From: Aquimarina longa SW024
GTDB taxonomy: Bacteria; Bacteroidota; Bacteroidia; Flavobacteriales; Flavobacteriaceae
Reading direction: 5' to 3'
Assembly: GCF_001401755.1 (NCBI RefSeq)
Contig: NZ_KQ474100.1
Span: 126,884-190,883 of the forward strand
Length of the DNA stretch: 64,000 bases
In this document: positions 16,338 to 24,967 of the stretch, piece after piece
Layout of the letters: the number at the start of each line of letters is the position of its first letter
How positions within the stretch are numbered: position 1 is the stretch's first letter
The notes under the pieces: model-generated
What the model was told of the DNA's origin: nothing
The model's database searches: none
What the model saw: only the letters and a program-made list of their open reading frames with translations
Translations under genes and position numbers: made by a program

Positions 16338-17681
16338 CTATATACCAGTGTAATTAGAAGGAGTGATCTGTTTTAATTCAGATTTTATAGAATCAGAAAT
16401 CTCTAGAGTTTCGATAAAATTAGCAATAGATTGTTGATTTATTTTTTCATTAGTACGAGTAAGACCTTTTAGTGCTTCATATGGATTAGGATATCCCTCT
16501 CGTCTTAGTATTGTTTGTATTGCTTCTGCTACTACTGCCCAGTTGTTTTCTAGGTCCTGAGCAAATTTTTCTTCATTAAGTAATAGTTTATTTAGTCCCT
16601 TTAATGTAGCCTGAAAAGCAATCAATGTATGTCCAAATGGAACTCCGATATTTCTAAGTACAGTACTATCAGTAAGATCACGTTGTAGTCTGCTTACAGG
16701 TAATTTTGCAGAAAGATGCTCAAATAGTGCGTTGGCTATCCCTAAGTTCCCTTCACTATTTTCAAAATCAATAGGATTTACTTTATGTGGCATTGCCGAA
16801 GATCCAACTTCTCCCTTTTTAATTTTTTGCTTAAAATAATCCATAGATACATACGTCCATATATCTCTATCAAGGTCTAATAGTATTGTATTTATTCTTT
16901 TGAGCCCATCAAATAGAGCAGCCATATGGTCATAATGCTCAATCTGTGTTGTAGGAAAAGAATGATGTAATCCTAATTTCTCTTGTACAAAATGAGTTCC
17001 AAAAGCTTTCCAGTCAATAGTAGGGTAAGCTACTTTATGAGCATTATAATTCCCTGTAGCTCCTCCGAATTTAGCAGCACTAGGGATATCTTTAAGCAAA
17101 TCAAATTGAGCCTCGATTCTGGTTACATATACCTGAAACTCTTTTCCTAATCGAGTAGGGGATGCAGGTTGTCCATGTGTACGTGCAAGCATTGGTATAG
17201 TGGCCCATTCAGTAACCAAAGATTTTAATTTTTCTAAAAGAACAGTATACTCTGGTATATAAACACTAGTGATAGCTTCTTTAATACTTAATGGTACAGC
17301 AGTATTGTTAATATCCTGAGATGTTAACCCAAAATGAATAAATTCTTTATATTGTTGTAATCCGAGTGTATTAAATTTTTCTTTTATAAAATATTCTACC
17401 GCTTTTACATCGTGATTAGTTACACTTTCAATGTCTTTTATGGCCTTAGCATCTTCACTAGAAAAAGAAGTGTAGATTTCTCTTAGTTTATCAAATAATG
17501 CAGTATCAACATTTTCTAGTTGAGGTAATGGTAATTCGCATAATGCAATAAAATATTCAATTTCTACAAGTACACGATACTTAATTAAAGCCTCTTCACT
17601 AAAAAACGAACTAAGGGATTTGGTTTTTGACGCATAACGTCCATCTATAGGAGAGATTGCTTGCAAGGAAAATAATGACAT
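16338..17681 (-). CDS. purB: Adenylosuccinate lyase
   Basis: The 447-residue protein is full length. It has the N-terminal SPIDGRYASK motif, TSQDINNTAVPL, HGQPASPTRLGKE and the fumarase/aspartase superfamily signature GSSAMPHKVNPIDFEN with the catalytic serine loop. It cleaves SAICAR and adenylosuccinate to release fumarate in purine synthesis. It belongs to the E. coli-like PurB branch. Confidence 0.97.
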   Translation of the reverse strand: MSLFSLQAISPIDGRYASKTKSLSSFFSEEALIKYRVLVEIEYFIALCELPLPQLENVDTALFDKLREIYTSFSSEDAKAIKDIESVTNHDVKAVEYFIKEKFNTLGLQQYKEFIHFGLTSQDINNTAVPLSIKEAITSVYIPEYTVLLEKLKSLVTEWATIPMLARTHGQPASPTRLGKEFQVYVTRIEAQFDLLKDIPSAAKFGGATGNYNAHKVAYPTIDWKAFGTHFVQEKLGLHHSFPTTQIEHYDHMAALFDGLKRINTILLDLDRDIWTYVSMDYFKQKIKKGEVGSSAMPHKVNPIDFENSEGNLGIANALFEHLSAKLPVSRLQRDLTDSTVLRNIGVPFGHTLIAFQATLKGLNKLLLNEEKFAQDLENNWAVVAEAIQTILRREGYPNPYEALKGLTRTNEKINQQSIANFIETLEISDSIKSELKQITPSNYTGI

Positions 17682-17849
17682 ACTTTTATTTTTTAAACAA
17701 GCAAATATAAAGTATATGTTTTGATTTTTGATTTACGATTTACGATTTTTAAACCAAAGCTTTTTTTCTTATATAAACTAATGTTTTTTATCCATTATAC
17801 AAGAACTTTCTAAGTTATAGATTTGTATGAAAATAAAAGTGATATTATG

Positions 17850-18404
17850 TTATCTTAATTTCTTTAAAGTCATTCTGGCTCTTGCTTGATATGCAGCACT
17901 ACCAATATTATAATTATTTTCTAGTATTGTCTTAAGTTCAGGGTGTATCCAATCAAACTCAGTTCCTAATAAGTATAAAGATGTTATAGAATATGCCTTT
18001 GGAGCAACTTTTTGATCAGTAATAAGCCAGTCAAAACAGGTTTCGGTAATTTTCTCTCGATGTTTTAGTGTTAGAAATTTCCTTATTTTAGTTTCCTTTT
18101 CTTGATAATAAGCAATTGTAAGATATTCTACTATTTTAGCCATAGGTCTTACAGCAGGGTGTTGATAAACTTTTGGGATGATGCCTATAAGTTCATCAAG
18201 ATATGGAAAAATAGCCTCAAGAGTATGTTTGCATAAAAACTCGAGCCCCCATGAGGCTTTACATGATTTTTCATTATCTACTTGTGAACAAATAGTAAGT
18301 AAATCTGGTAGTAGTGCTGGATTATCAAGAATCAAATTAGCAAAAGATGCTCTTTTTTCGCGAGAATGATTAACCTTATCTAACACTTCATTAAGCAATG
18401 TCAT
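17850..18404 (-). CDS. HEAT-like helical protein downstream of the sirtuin gene
   Basis: A 184-residue, largely alpha-helical protein with HEAT-repeat character (for example LPDLLTICSQVDNEKSCKAS and LDELIGIIPKVYQHPAVRP). Homologues in flavobacteria usually lie beside purB and are sometimes mislabelled adenylosuccinate lyase; nothing in this sequence resembles a lyase. It follows the sirtuin gene by 26 bases on the same strand. Function unknown. Confidence 0.72.
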   Translation of the reverse strand: MTLLNEVLDKVNHSREKRASFANLILDNPALLPDLLTICSQVDNEKSCKASWGLEFLCKHTLEAIFPYLDELIGIIPKVYQHPAVRPMAKIVEYLTIAYYQEKETKIRKFLTLKHREKITETCFDWLITDQKVAPKAYSITSLYLLGTEFDWIHPELKTILENNYNIGSAAYQARARMTLKKLR

Positions 18405-18430
18405 ATGAAATACATTATTTTGATTCTATT

Positions 18431-19108
18431 CTAATTCACTAATTTTTTTACAATTTTTGCTACACCTATTGTTGCTTTTTCTGGGAGTATGGTAAGTTTT
18501 TTTGAAGGAGATATAGCAGGGTTTGGATCAATAAAATAGATAGGAATTTCAGGACGTGCATACTGTAATAAGCTTGCAGCAGGATATACCTGCATAGAAG
18601 TACCTATGATGATCAGAATATCTGCTTGTTCTGTAATCGTAATAGCAGTATCTAGCATAGGTACAGCTTCACCAAACCAGACAATATGAGGTCGTAATTG
18701 AGAATTATGCTCACAATGATCACCTAATAAAAGATCTTTTTTCCAATCTAAGATTAATTCTTTATCAAACTGACTTCTCACTTTTAGTAATTCACCATGT
18801 AAGTGAACTACTGTAGTACTACCCGCTCTTTCATGTAGATCATCTACATTCTGGGTTATAATAGTTACATTATATTGTTTTTCTAAAGTAACCAAGTTAA
18901 GATGTGCACTATTAGGGCTTACAGTATGTAATTGGCTACGTCTCTTATTGTAAAAATCTAATACTAGTTCTGGATTATTTTTCCACCCTTGCGGAGAAGC
19001 AACTTCCATAATGTCATGACCTTCCCATAATCCATCTGCCCCTCTAAAGGTATTAATACCACTTTCTGCACTAATTCCTGCCCCTGTGAGTACAACTATA
19101 TTTTGCAT
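18431..19108 (-). CDS. cobB: SIR2-family NAD-dependent protein deacylase
   Basis: A 225-residue sirtuin with the NAD motif GAGISAESGINTFRGADGLW, TQNVDDLHERAG, catalytic His in VVHLHGELL, and IIGTSMQVYPAA. The YNKRR segment (Tyr-x-x-Arg) is the class III signature for negatively charged acyl groups such as succinyl-lysine. The four zinc-binding cysteines of E. coli CobB are absent; only one Cys remains in the loop (GDHCEHNSQL), so this is a zinc-less type. Symbol given by homology. Confidence 0.9.
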   Translation of the reverse strand: MQNIVVLTGAGISAESGINTFRGADGLWEGHDIMEVASPQGWKNNPELVLDFYNKRRSQLHTVSPNSAHLNLVTLEKQYNVTIITQNVDDLHERAGSTTVVHLHGELLKVRSQFDKELILDWKKDLLLGDHCEHNSQLRPHIVWFGEAVPMLDTAITITEQADILIIIGTSMQVYPAASLLQYARPEIPIYFIDPNPAISPSKKLTILPEKATIGVAKIVKKLVN

Positions 19109-19787
19109 AAAATTTACTGTTATTAGTCGTTTTTACTAATTCATAAAAAGTAGTATTGTGTTTAATTCAATACAGTGTTTTCTTACGAGTCTATACGTAG
19201 CAATAAATATATTTAAAAATCTACTTATATAGTAACTAGATAAGATAGTTGCTATTTCTTTTATATGTGAAAAATATTCAATTGACTGTAAATTAAATAG
19301 TTGAATTGTGTTTTTTTTGAAAATAATAAATACGATAGGGATAACCATAAGTAATGTATATGCTAAACCATTTTTAAGATTGAAAAAAGAGGTGCTATTT
19401 ATTGTAAAATATTGTTTAACAGATATTTTTTTAATATCAATCTAATTAGAGTATTAAGGTTAATAAAAACATTACCTATATACAATAAAAAAAATATAAA
19501 AAGGTTTTTTTATTATGATTTTTTGGTTGCTAAATTGCTTTTTTAATCTTTTTTAACAAAACTATATGGGTAGTGTTAAATCTATAGATTTAATCTGTTT
19601 TGGCTTTTTTTTCGATAAAATGCTGATAATCATCGCTAAGTGGGGTTTTTGTAAATTTTTACACTAAAGTTTACCCATATTAATATTATGGTTTTACCGC
19701 ATACAAGAGAAAGAGCAAATGCATTATCTTGTAGATAGAATATATCGTAGCTATTGACCGGCACCAAAATTACTAATCAGATACCCT
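19109..19787. other. 679-nt intergenic region with palindromes upstream of the LytTR gene
   Basis: No convincing gene. Near the LytTR regulator it holds a perfect 18-base palindrome TTAAATCTATAGATTTAA (19576-19593), the repeat TGTAAATTTTTACA (19650-19663), and inverted ATATGGGTA / TACCCATAT at 19564-19572 and 19672-19680. Together these suggest a regulator-rich promoter zone; the region is AT-rich, so some may be chance. Confidence 0.35.
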
Positions 19788-20525
19788 ATGAAATACCCTT
19801 ATGTTGTTATTGATAATGATCATAAAATTGCAGATTCTATTCAAATATTTTTAGAAGAACAAACAGATTACATCTGTACAGGAATAGCAGAAAATGAACA
19901 AGAAGCATTAGATTTAATTTTAGAAAGAAGACCTCGTATTGTTTTCTTAGAGCCCGAAGTACCAGGAATGTATTGTACTACTACAAGGTATTCTTTAATG
20001 GTGGAGTTGGCTAAATATATGGTTCGATTACCAGAGTTTGTAGTGATTACTAAAACATCAGAATATGCGATAGAGGGTATACGTAACAGAATTATGGATT
20101 ATATTCTTAAACCATTTAATAAAAATCAGATTAATAAAACATTAATGCGGTTTAAAAAAGATTTTGATCAGATAGGAGAGAATACATTGTGTTTTAGATC
20201 CTATGGAGATTATCGATTTGTAGATGTAGATGAAATCTTGTATCTCAAAGCTGATAACAATACTACTGATTTTATAATGAGTGATGGTAGTAAGGTAGAA
20301 GCGTTCAAAACTTTAAAGCATTTTCAACATTTATTACCAGATCATTTTGTACGGATTCATAATAGTTATATTATCAATACGGATTATGTATCCAGAATAC
20401 ATTTTGGAAAAGCAAAATGTGCAATTAAAAATATAGATGATATGATCCCTTTTTCTAAATCATATAAAAATAATGTAGAAGAGATCAAAGATGCATTAGC
20501 CAAGAAAAGTTTGATATATATATAA
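19788..20525 (+). CDS. LytTR-family response regulator with Glu in place of the phospho-acceptor Asp
   Basis: The 245-residue protein has a CheY-like receiver (1-125) and a LytTR DNA-binding domain (about 140-240; ILYLKADNNTTDF, FVRIHNSYIIN). The acidic pocket (DNDH) and switch lysine (DYILKPF) are kept, but the usual phosphorylated Asp in LVFLDIQMP is Glu55 here (IVFLEPEVPG). That suggests a phosphorylation-independent or constitutively active-like receiver. No LytS-type kinase is adjacent. Targets may include its own region or the signalling genes downstream. Confidence 0.9.
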   Translation: MKYPYVVIDNDHKIADSIQIFLEEQTDYICTGIAENEQEALDLILERRPRIVFLEPEVPGMYCTTTRYSLMVELAKYMVRLPEFVVITKTSEYAIEGIRNRIMDYILKPFNKNQINKTLMRFKKDFDQIGENTLCFRSYGDYRFVDVDEILYLKADNNTTDFIMSDGSKVEAFKTLKHFQHLLPDHFVRIHNSYIINTDYVSRIHFGKAKCAIKNIDDMIPFSKSYKNNVEEIKDALAKKSLIYI

Positions 20526-20650
20526 ATTTGATACCTGATAAATACTAGCCAATATCTTATTATAACTTATTGGTTTTATAAAAAAGAACAATAACTAATA
20601 TTATAAAACTCTTAGTACATGATTTCCTACAAATATAAAGATCCCTAAAA

Positions 20651-20680
20651 TCCGTTCATTTACTCGTATAATCGGTTAAT
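20651..20680 (+). promoter_or_regulatory. Candidate LytTR binding site (9-bp direct repeats, 12-bp spacer)
   Basis: TCCGTTCAT (20651-20659) and TCGGTTAAT (20672-20680) start 21 bases apart. The first matches the published LytTR half-site pattern [TA][AC][CA]GTTN[AG][TG] completely and the second with one mismatch, with the family spacing of 12 bases. It lies just downstream of a LytTR gene and 243 bases before a small lipoprotein gene. Confidence 0.5.
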
Positions 20681-20714
20681 GTACATTTGATAGAGGTCTA
20701 TCTACTAAATGTAC
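20681..20714. repeat. Compact inverted repeat next to the LytTR-like site
   Basis: GTACATTT + GATAGA, a GG loop, TCTATC, a four-base TACT bulge and AAATGTAC form a 14-bp stem. It directly abuts the direct-repeat site. There is no T tail, so a terminator is unlikely; an operator or leader structure is possible. The rest of 20526-20922 shows no gene. Confidence 0.45.
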
Positions 20715-20922
20715 TATAATATATTAGGTGCGAGGGGATAAAGATTCTACATTTGTAGTGTACAATTAGAACTACTAACCCAAACAACAGTTAGGTGTTG
20801 GTATTCTTAAGAAAATAAAGTCGCAGCGCATCATAGTCCCGAAAAAATAAATTAAATAATCCCCTAGTAAAGATATTAGGTATTAAAAAGAAAAAAACTA
20901 ATAACTAAAAAAAACAACTATT

Positions 20923-21075
20923 ATGAAAACTATAAAAATAATATTCGCCGTATTACTATTAAGTCCATTATTTATTGCTTGTGAAGCAGATTCTGTAGAT
21001 GAGCAAGTTGGTATTGAAGAACAAACAGATATTATAGGAGGAGAAGATGCTGCTGATGAAATTCCTCCAGAGTAG
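20923..21075 (+). CDS. Very small acidic lipoprotein (50 aa)
   Basis: The ORF begins MKTIKIIFAVLLL with lipobox LFIAC (Cys19), then 31 mature residues with about eleven acidic side chains and no basic ones, ending DAADEIPPE. It is followed at once by an unusually long perfect terminator hairpin, which argues for a real short transcript. It resembles no family I know. It lies between a LytTR regulator and a sensor-kinase lipoprotein, so a signalling or envelope role is possible but unproven. Confidence 0.72.
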   Translation: MKTIKIIFAVLLLSPLFIACEADSVDEQVGIEEQTDIIGGEDAADEIPPE

Positions 21076-21095
21076 TATAAAATTATGTGCTTAAT

Positions 21096-21155
21096 AATTC
21101 TACTTCAACAAAAAAGAACTTTAAACTTAAAGTTCTTTTTTGTTGAAGTAGAATT
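21096..21155 (+). terminator. Exceptionally long (28-bp) perfect terminator hairpin
   Basis: The arms 21096-21123 and 21128-21155 are perfect reverse complements of 28 bases around an AACT loop; the inner portion reads CAAAAAAGAACTTTA / TAAAGTTCTTTTTTG. The stem extends well beyond a normal terminator. It ends 30 bases before the start of the TPR kinase gene. Confidence 0.85.
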
Positions 21156-21184
21156 CCTTAATTTAGATAATAAACAGTTTTTTT

Positions 21185-23230
21185 ATGATTATTAATTTAT
21201 GTAAGTTTTTAAGTTTATTTTTTATACTAATATTTTTTGGATGTGGACAATCCGATAAGGTTGATGATAAAGAGTTGAAATCTAATTTGATAATATCTTA
21301 TATAAAAAATTCTCAGAATAATTATCTTCCTATTGATGAAAGGAAAAAAAACTTAGAAAAAGCATACAACATTTGTTCTACGTTTGAAGATGGGATTTAT
21401 AAGAGAAATAAAATTCATGATATTTCAACTAGTTATTACATTTTAAAAGATTATCGGAGTTATAAAAAAATGAACATGAAGGCAATGAAGATAGCCAGTT
21501 CAATTAATGACTCTTTGGGTATAGCTAAATCATATAGGAACTTAGGGATATATTATAGAACTTCTAAAATTGATAGTGCATATTATTATTTTGATCAAGC
21601 AAAACAAATTTATTCAAAAGTTTCAGGAAATGATTATGAGCAAGGAAAAGTACTACTTGACATGGCTCGTATTTTACAAAAAACAAAAGATTATAGTGAA
21701 AGCGAGGCGCTAACTATAAGATCAATAGAAAAATTTGAATTATCTAAGAATATAAAATTCTTGTATTTATGTTATACTAATTTAGGAATATTAGCAAAAT
21801 ATTTGGAGCGATATGATGAAGCGGTAGACTATCAATTAAAAGCTATAGACTATGCTAAAGGTACAAGTAATGAAATATTACAAACTTTAATATCTTATAA
21901 CAATATAGGTACTATATATAAATCTCAGAAGAACTATGATAAAGCAAAAGAATATTATCATAAGGCATTGTCCTATACTGATTATTTAAGTACTAAGCCA
22001 AAGCGACACTCTCAATTATTAGATAATCTAGCTTATGTTAACTTTTTGTCAAACGATATGGCAAATATTCCAGATCTTTTTTATAAAGCATTAAATATAA
22101 GAGATAGTATCAATGATAGATATGGTATTGCTACGAATACTTTACATTTAGCAGAGTATTATAGGTATATTGATGATTATAAAACTGCTAGAATGTATGC
22201 AGAACAATCTCGTGATGTATCATTAGAATTACATAATAATGAAGAATTATTACAAGCATATCAATTACTATCAGAAATATCAGATAGTGATAAAGGATTA
22301 GTATATGCCAATACATATATTGCACTTAATGATAGTTTGGTCAAAGAAGAACGTTTGTTTAGAGATAAATTTGCTCGTATCCGTTATGAAACTGATGAAA
22401 TTGTAGAGAAAAATGAGCAAATCAGTAAAGAAAATCAAATTCTAATAATTGCGATATTAGGGTTAACTACGTTGTTTTTATTAGGATATATTATTTTTAG
22501 GCAACAACAAAGTAATAAAGAACTACTATTTGCGCAGACCCAGCAAGAGTCTAATGAAGAGATTTATCGATTACTACTTAATCAGCAGGTAAAACTAGAA
22601 GAAGGAAGGCAATTAGAACAAAAACGTATGTCAGAAGAATTGCATGATGGAGTTTTGGGGAGGCTATTTGGAGTGCGATTAAGCTTAGATGGTATCAATC
22701 AGCGTGCTAATGATGGATTTACAGAAACCAGAAATAAATATATAGATGAACTAAAATCAATAGAAAAAGAAATACGATTGATCTCCCATGATCTGGGAGC
22801 AGAGACCTTACCGTCTGATGTAGCATATATTGATGCAGTAGAAAATTTAATTAAGGATTTATGTAATGTACATGGTATAGAATTCGAATTTAGTAATGAT
22901 GAGGATATTGATTGGGAGGGCATAGATGACCAGAAAAAGGTTAATTTTTTTAGGATTTTACAAGAATCTATGCAGAATATTTTTAAGCATGCCAGTGCTG
23001 AGATTATAAAAATTAATTTCGATTATGTCGATGATACCATAAATCTTACTATTTTAGATGATGGAATAGGATTTAGAACAGGTAAGGTTAAAAAAGGAAT
23101 TGGGTTAAAAAACATTGCATCTAGAGTAGAACAGATGAATGGGGTAGTTAGTTTTGTAAGTGATAATGAATCAGGTACTACTGTGTCAGTTAGTGTGCCA
23201 TTACATACAAAAATAGTAGAATTACACTAA
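21185..23230 (+). CDS. TPR-containing sensor histidine kinase lipoprotein (HisKA_3/NarX type)
   Basis: A 681-residue protein: lipobox IFFGC (Cys20), tetratricopeptide repeats over about 75-390 (YRNLGIYYRT, YNNIGTIYKSQKNYDKAKEYY), a transmembrane helix at 419-437, then HisKA_3 dimerisation with phospho-His487 in SEELHDGV and a HATPase domain (ESMQNIFKHASAE, DDGIGF, KGIGLKNIASRVEQMNG). A periplasmic TPR sensor with a lipid-modified or signal-anchored N terminus is common in Bacteroidota. Its partner is the NarL-type regulator 80 bases downstream. Confidence 0.93.
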   Translation: MIINLCKFLSLFFILIFFGCGQSDKVDDKELKSNLIISYIKNSQNNYLPIDERKKNLEKAYNICSTFEDGIYKRNKIHDISTSYYILKDYRSYKKMNMKAMKIASSINDSLGIAKSYRNLGIYYRTSKIDSAYYYFDQAKQIYSKVSGNDYEQGKVLLDMARILQKTKDYSESEALTIRSIEKFELSKNIKFLYLCYTNLGILAKYLERYDEAVDYQLKAIDYAKGTSNEILQTLISYNNIGTIYKSQKNYDKAKEYYHKALSYTDYLSTKPKRHSQLLDNLAYVNFLSNDMANIPDLFYKALNIRDSINDRYGIATNTLHLAEYYRYIDDYKTARMYAEQSRDVSLELHNNEELLQAYQLLSEISDSDKGLVYANTYIALNDSLVKEERLFRDKFARIRYETDEIVEKNEQISKENQILIIAILGLTTLFLLGYIIFRQQQSNKELLFAQTQQESNEEIYRLLLNQQVKLEEGRQLEQKRMSEELHDGVLGRLFGVRLSLDGINQRANDGFTETRNKYIDELKSIEKEIRLISHDLGAETLPSDVAYIDAVENLIKDLCNVHGIEFEFSNDEDIDWEGIDDQKKVNFFRILQESMQNIFKHASAEIIKINFDYVDDTINLTILDDGIGFRTGKVKKGIGLKNIASRVEQMNGVVSFVSDNESGTTVSVSVPLHTKIVELH

Positions 23231-23310
23231 AAATAATGTATACTCGTAATGTTATATCAGTGATATTATGAGAATACAATTTTAAAACCTAAAAACAATA
23301 AATTTTTAAG

Positions 23311-23982
23311 ATGAAGAAAAAGCTAAAAGTTCTTATGATTGATGATCACCCTATGATCATCGAGGGGTATAAGAATACCTTATTAGGAGAAAATCAAAGA
23401 GAATATCAAATTAAGATAGACATCGCATCTAATTGTGATGATGCATACGCAAGTATTGTAAAATCCTCGGAGACGGTTCCTTATGATATGCTTTTTGTCG
23501 ATATTAAATTACCCCCTTCTACAGACGGAGCTATTACTTCTGGAGAAGATCTGGCAAAACATGCTAAAGAATTACTGCCTAAGTCAAAAATTATTATACT
23601 AACCATGCACAGAGAGGATCACAGAATTCATAATATTCTTAAGAATATTAATCCTGCAGGTTTTTTGATTAAAAGTGATTTGACTTCTAGTGAATTGCTA
23701 TTGGCGTTTAATAATATTATTAAAGGTAAAGCATATTATAGTGCTACTGTAAATGATCATTTTAGAAAAATGATGACTAATAAGTTTTCTCTAGATGAGA
23801 AAAATTTAAAAATTCTATATCATTTATCTCGTGGTGTTAAGACTAAAAACTTACCCAATTATGTAAGTTTATCATTAAGTGCAATAGAGAAGAGAAAAAA
23901 TCAGATTAAGGAGATGTTTTCTATAGCTAAGGCAGATGATCAAATGTTATTAGAAGAGGCGCGAAAAAGAGGATTTATATAA
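23311..23982 (+). CDS. NarL/FixJ-type response regulator
   Basis: A 223-residue protein with an intact receiver: acidic pair MIDDHP, phospho-acceptor Asp64 (LFVDIKLP) and Lys in GFLIKSD, followed by a LuxR-type helix-turn-helix (about 155-215, YHLSRGVKTKNLPNYVSLS and SAIEKRKNQIKEMF). The receiver holds an insertion (PPSTDGAITSGED) after the Asp loop. The HTH is divergent from the usual GxSxKEIA form. It pairs with the upstream TPR kinase. Confidence 0.9.
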   Translation: MKKKLKVLMIDDHPMIIEGYKNTLLGENQREYQIKIDIASNCDDAYASIVKSSETVPYDMLFVDIKLPPSTDGAITSGEDLAKHAKELLPKSKIIILTMHREDHRIHNILKNINPAGFLIKSDLTSSELLLAFNNIIKGKAYYSATVNDHFRKMMTNKFSLDEKNLKILYHLSRGVKTKNLPNYVSLSLSAIEKRKNQIKEMFSIAKADDQMLLEEARKRGFI

Positions 23983-24075
23983 TATAGATCTTGTATAATA
24001 CATCATTATCAAATTAAATATCCCAGTTTTAAAATTATTAATATATTTAAAAATATTAAATTATATTACAGGCAA

Positions 24076-24114
24076 AAAAATTCTCACTAATCATAAAAAT
24101 TAGTGAGAATTTTT
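24076..24114. terminator. Bidirectional terminator between the regulator and SDR genes
   Basis: AAAAATTCTCACTAAT (24076-24091) and ATTAGTGAGAATTTTT (24099-24114) form a perfect stem with a seven-base loop, with A-run before and T-rich sequence after, between convergent genes. Confidence 0.9.
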
Positions 24115-24153
24115 GATTTTAAAGGTAAATAATATTGATACTCCTCTAATAGA

Positions 24154-24903
24154 TTATATCTGACTTAATCCACCATCAATCTCTAATTCTACGCCGTTGA
24201 TGTAAGAAGCGTCATCTGAGGCTAAGAATAATGCTGATTTAGCAATTTCTTCAGAAGTTCCAAAACGACCTAAGGGTACTTGTTGTGCAAAACCTTTACC
24301 CATTTCTTCTACAACATCTGTAGGAAGTCCCATTTTACCATAAATAGGTGTGTCAATAGGTCCTGGAGCAATAGAATTCACTCTTATTTTTCTAGATTTT
24401 ACTTCCGAAGTTAATACTCTTTGATATGCACGTAATGCACCTTTAGTAGCAGAATAAACTCCCAATCCATCAAAACCTTTTTGACTAACGATAGAATTGG
24501 TAAATAATATAGTACCTCCATCATTTAGATGTGGTAATGCCTCTTTAGTTGCTAATATTGGTCCTTTTACATTAGTATTAAATAATGTATCATAATGTTC
24601 TTCAGATATTTCGTGAGCTGGAGCTACAGGTGCAATACCTGCATTAAGAAAAAGAATATCAATTTTTCCATAAGCATTGGTTGCTTCTTCAATTAATCTT
24701 TTGTTATCTTCTGGTTTAGCTACATCAGCTTTAACTGCGATAAAATCCCCTTTGAGTTCAGCAGTTATTTCATCCAATGCTTCCTGTCGTCTTCCAGAAA
24801 GAACGACTTTGGCTCCTTCTTGTAGGTACAACTTAGCTGTTGCTAATCCTATTCCACTATTAGCTCCAGTGATAACAGCTACTTTGTTTTCTAGTTTTTT
24901 CAT
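24154..24903 (-). CDS. Short-chain dehydrogenase/reductase (SDR)
   Basis: From ATG at 24903 the protein is 249 residues (MKKLENKVAVITGANSG). A longer reading to 24942 would run through the palindromic operator at 24935-24950 and add a non-conserved tail, so the shorter start is chosen. Classical SDR features are the TGxxxGIG loop (TGANSGIGLA), LNAGIAP, catalytic Ser in NSIVSQKG, and YSATKGA (Tyr-x-x-x-Lys). The C terminus (GVELEIDGGL) is typical. Cofactor preference and substrate are unknown. It is probably repressed by the upstream TetR protein. Confidence 0.93.
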   Translation of the reverse strand: MKKLENKVAVITGANSGIGLATAKLYLQEGAKVVLSGRRQEALDEITAELKGDFIAVKADVAKPEDNKRLIEEATNAYGKIDILFLNAGIAPVAPAHEISEEHYDTLFNTNVKGPILATKEALPHLNDGGTILFTNSIVSQKGFDGLGVYSATKGALRAYQRVLTSEVKSRKIRVNSIAPGPIDTPIYGKMGLPTDVVEEMGKGFAQQVPLGRFGTSEEIAKSALFLASDDASYINGVELEIDGGLSQI

Positions 24904-24934
24904 TGTATTATTTTTTGTGTTCAAATTATTTATT

Positions 24935-24950
24935 TGGAACAATCGTTCCA
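24935..24950. promoter_or_regulatory. TetR operator upstream of the SDR gene
   Basis: TGGAACAATCGTTCCA is a palindrome with 6-base arms. It matches, at 12 of 16 positions, the palindrome in front of the tetR gene (consensus TGRAACRATCRTTYCA when the other is read on the opposite strand). Placement between tetR and the SDR gene fits repression of the SDR gene. Confidence 0.7.
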
Positions 24951-24967
24951 GATTAAGTTAAAAAAAA

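Noticed and set aside
19136..19348. A 70-residue hydrophobic ORF on the minus strand.
   Set aside because: No family resemblance, no start signal and AT-rich composition; it looks like chance coding.
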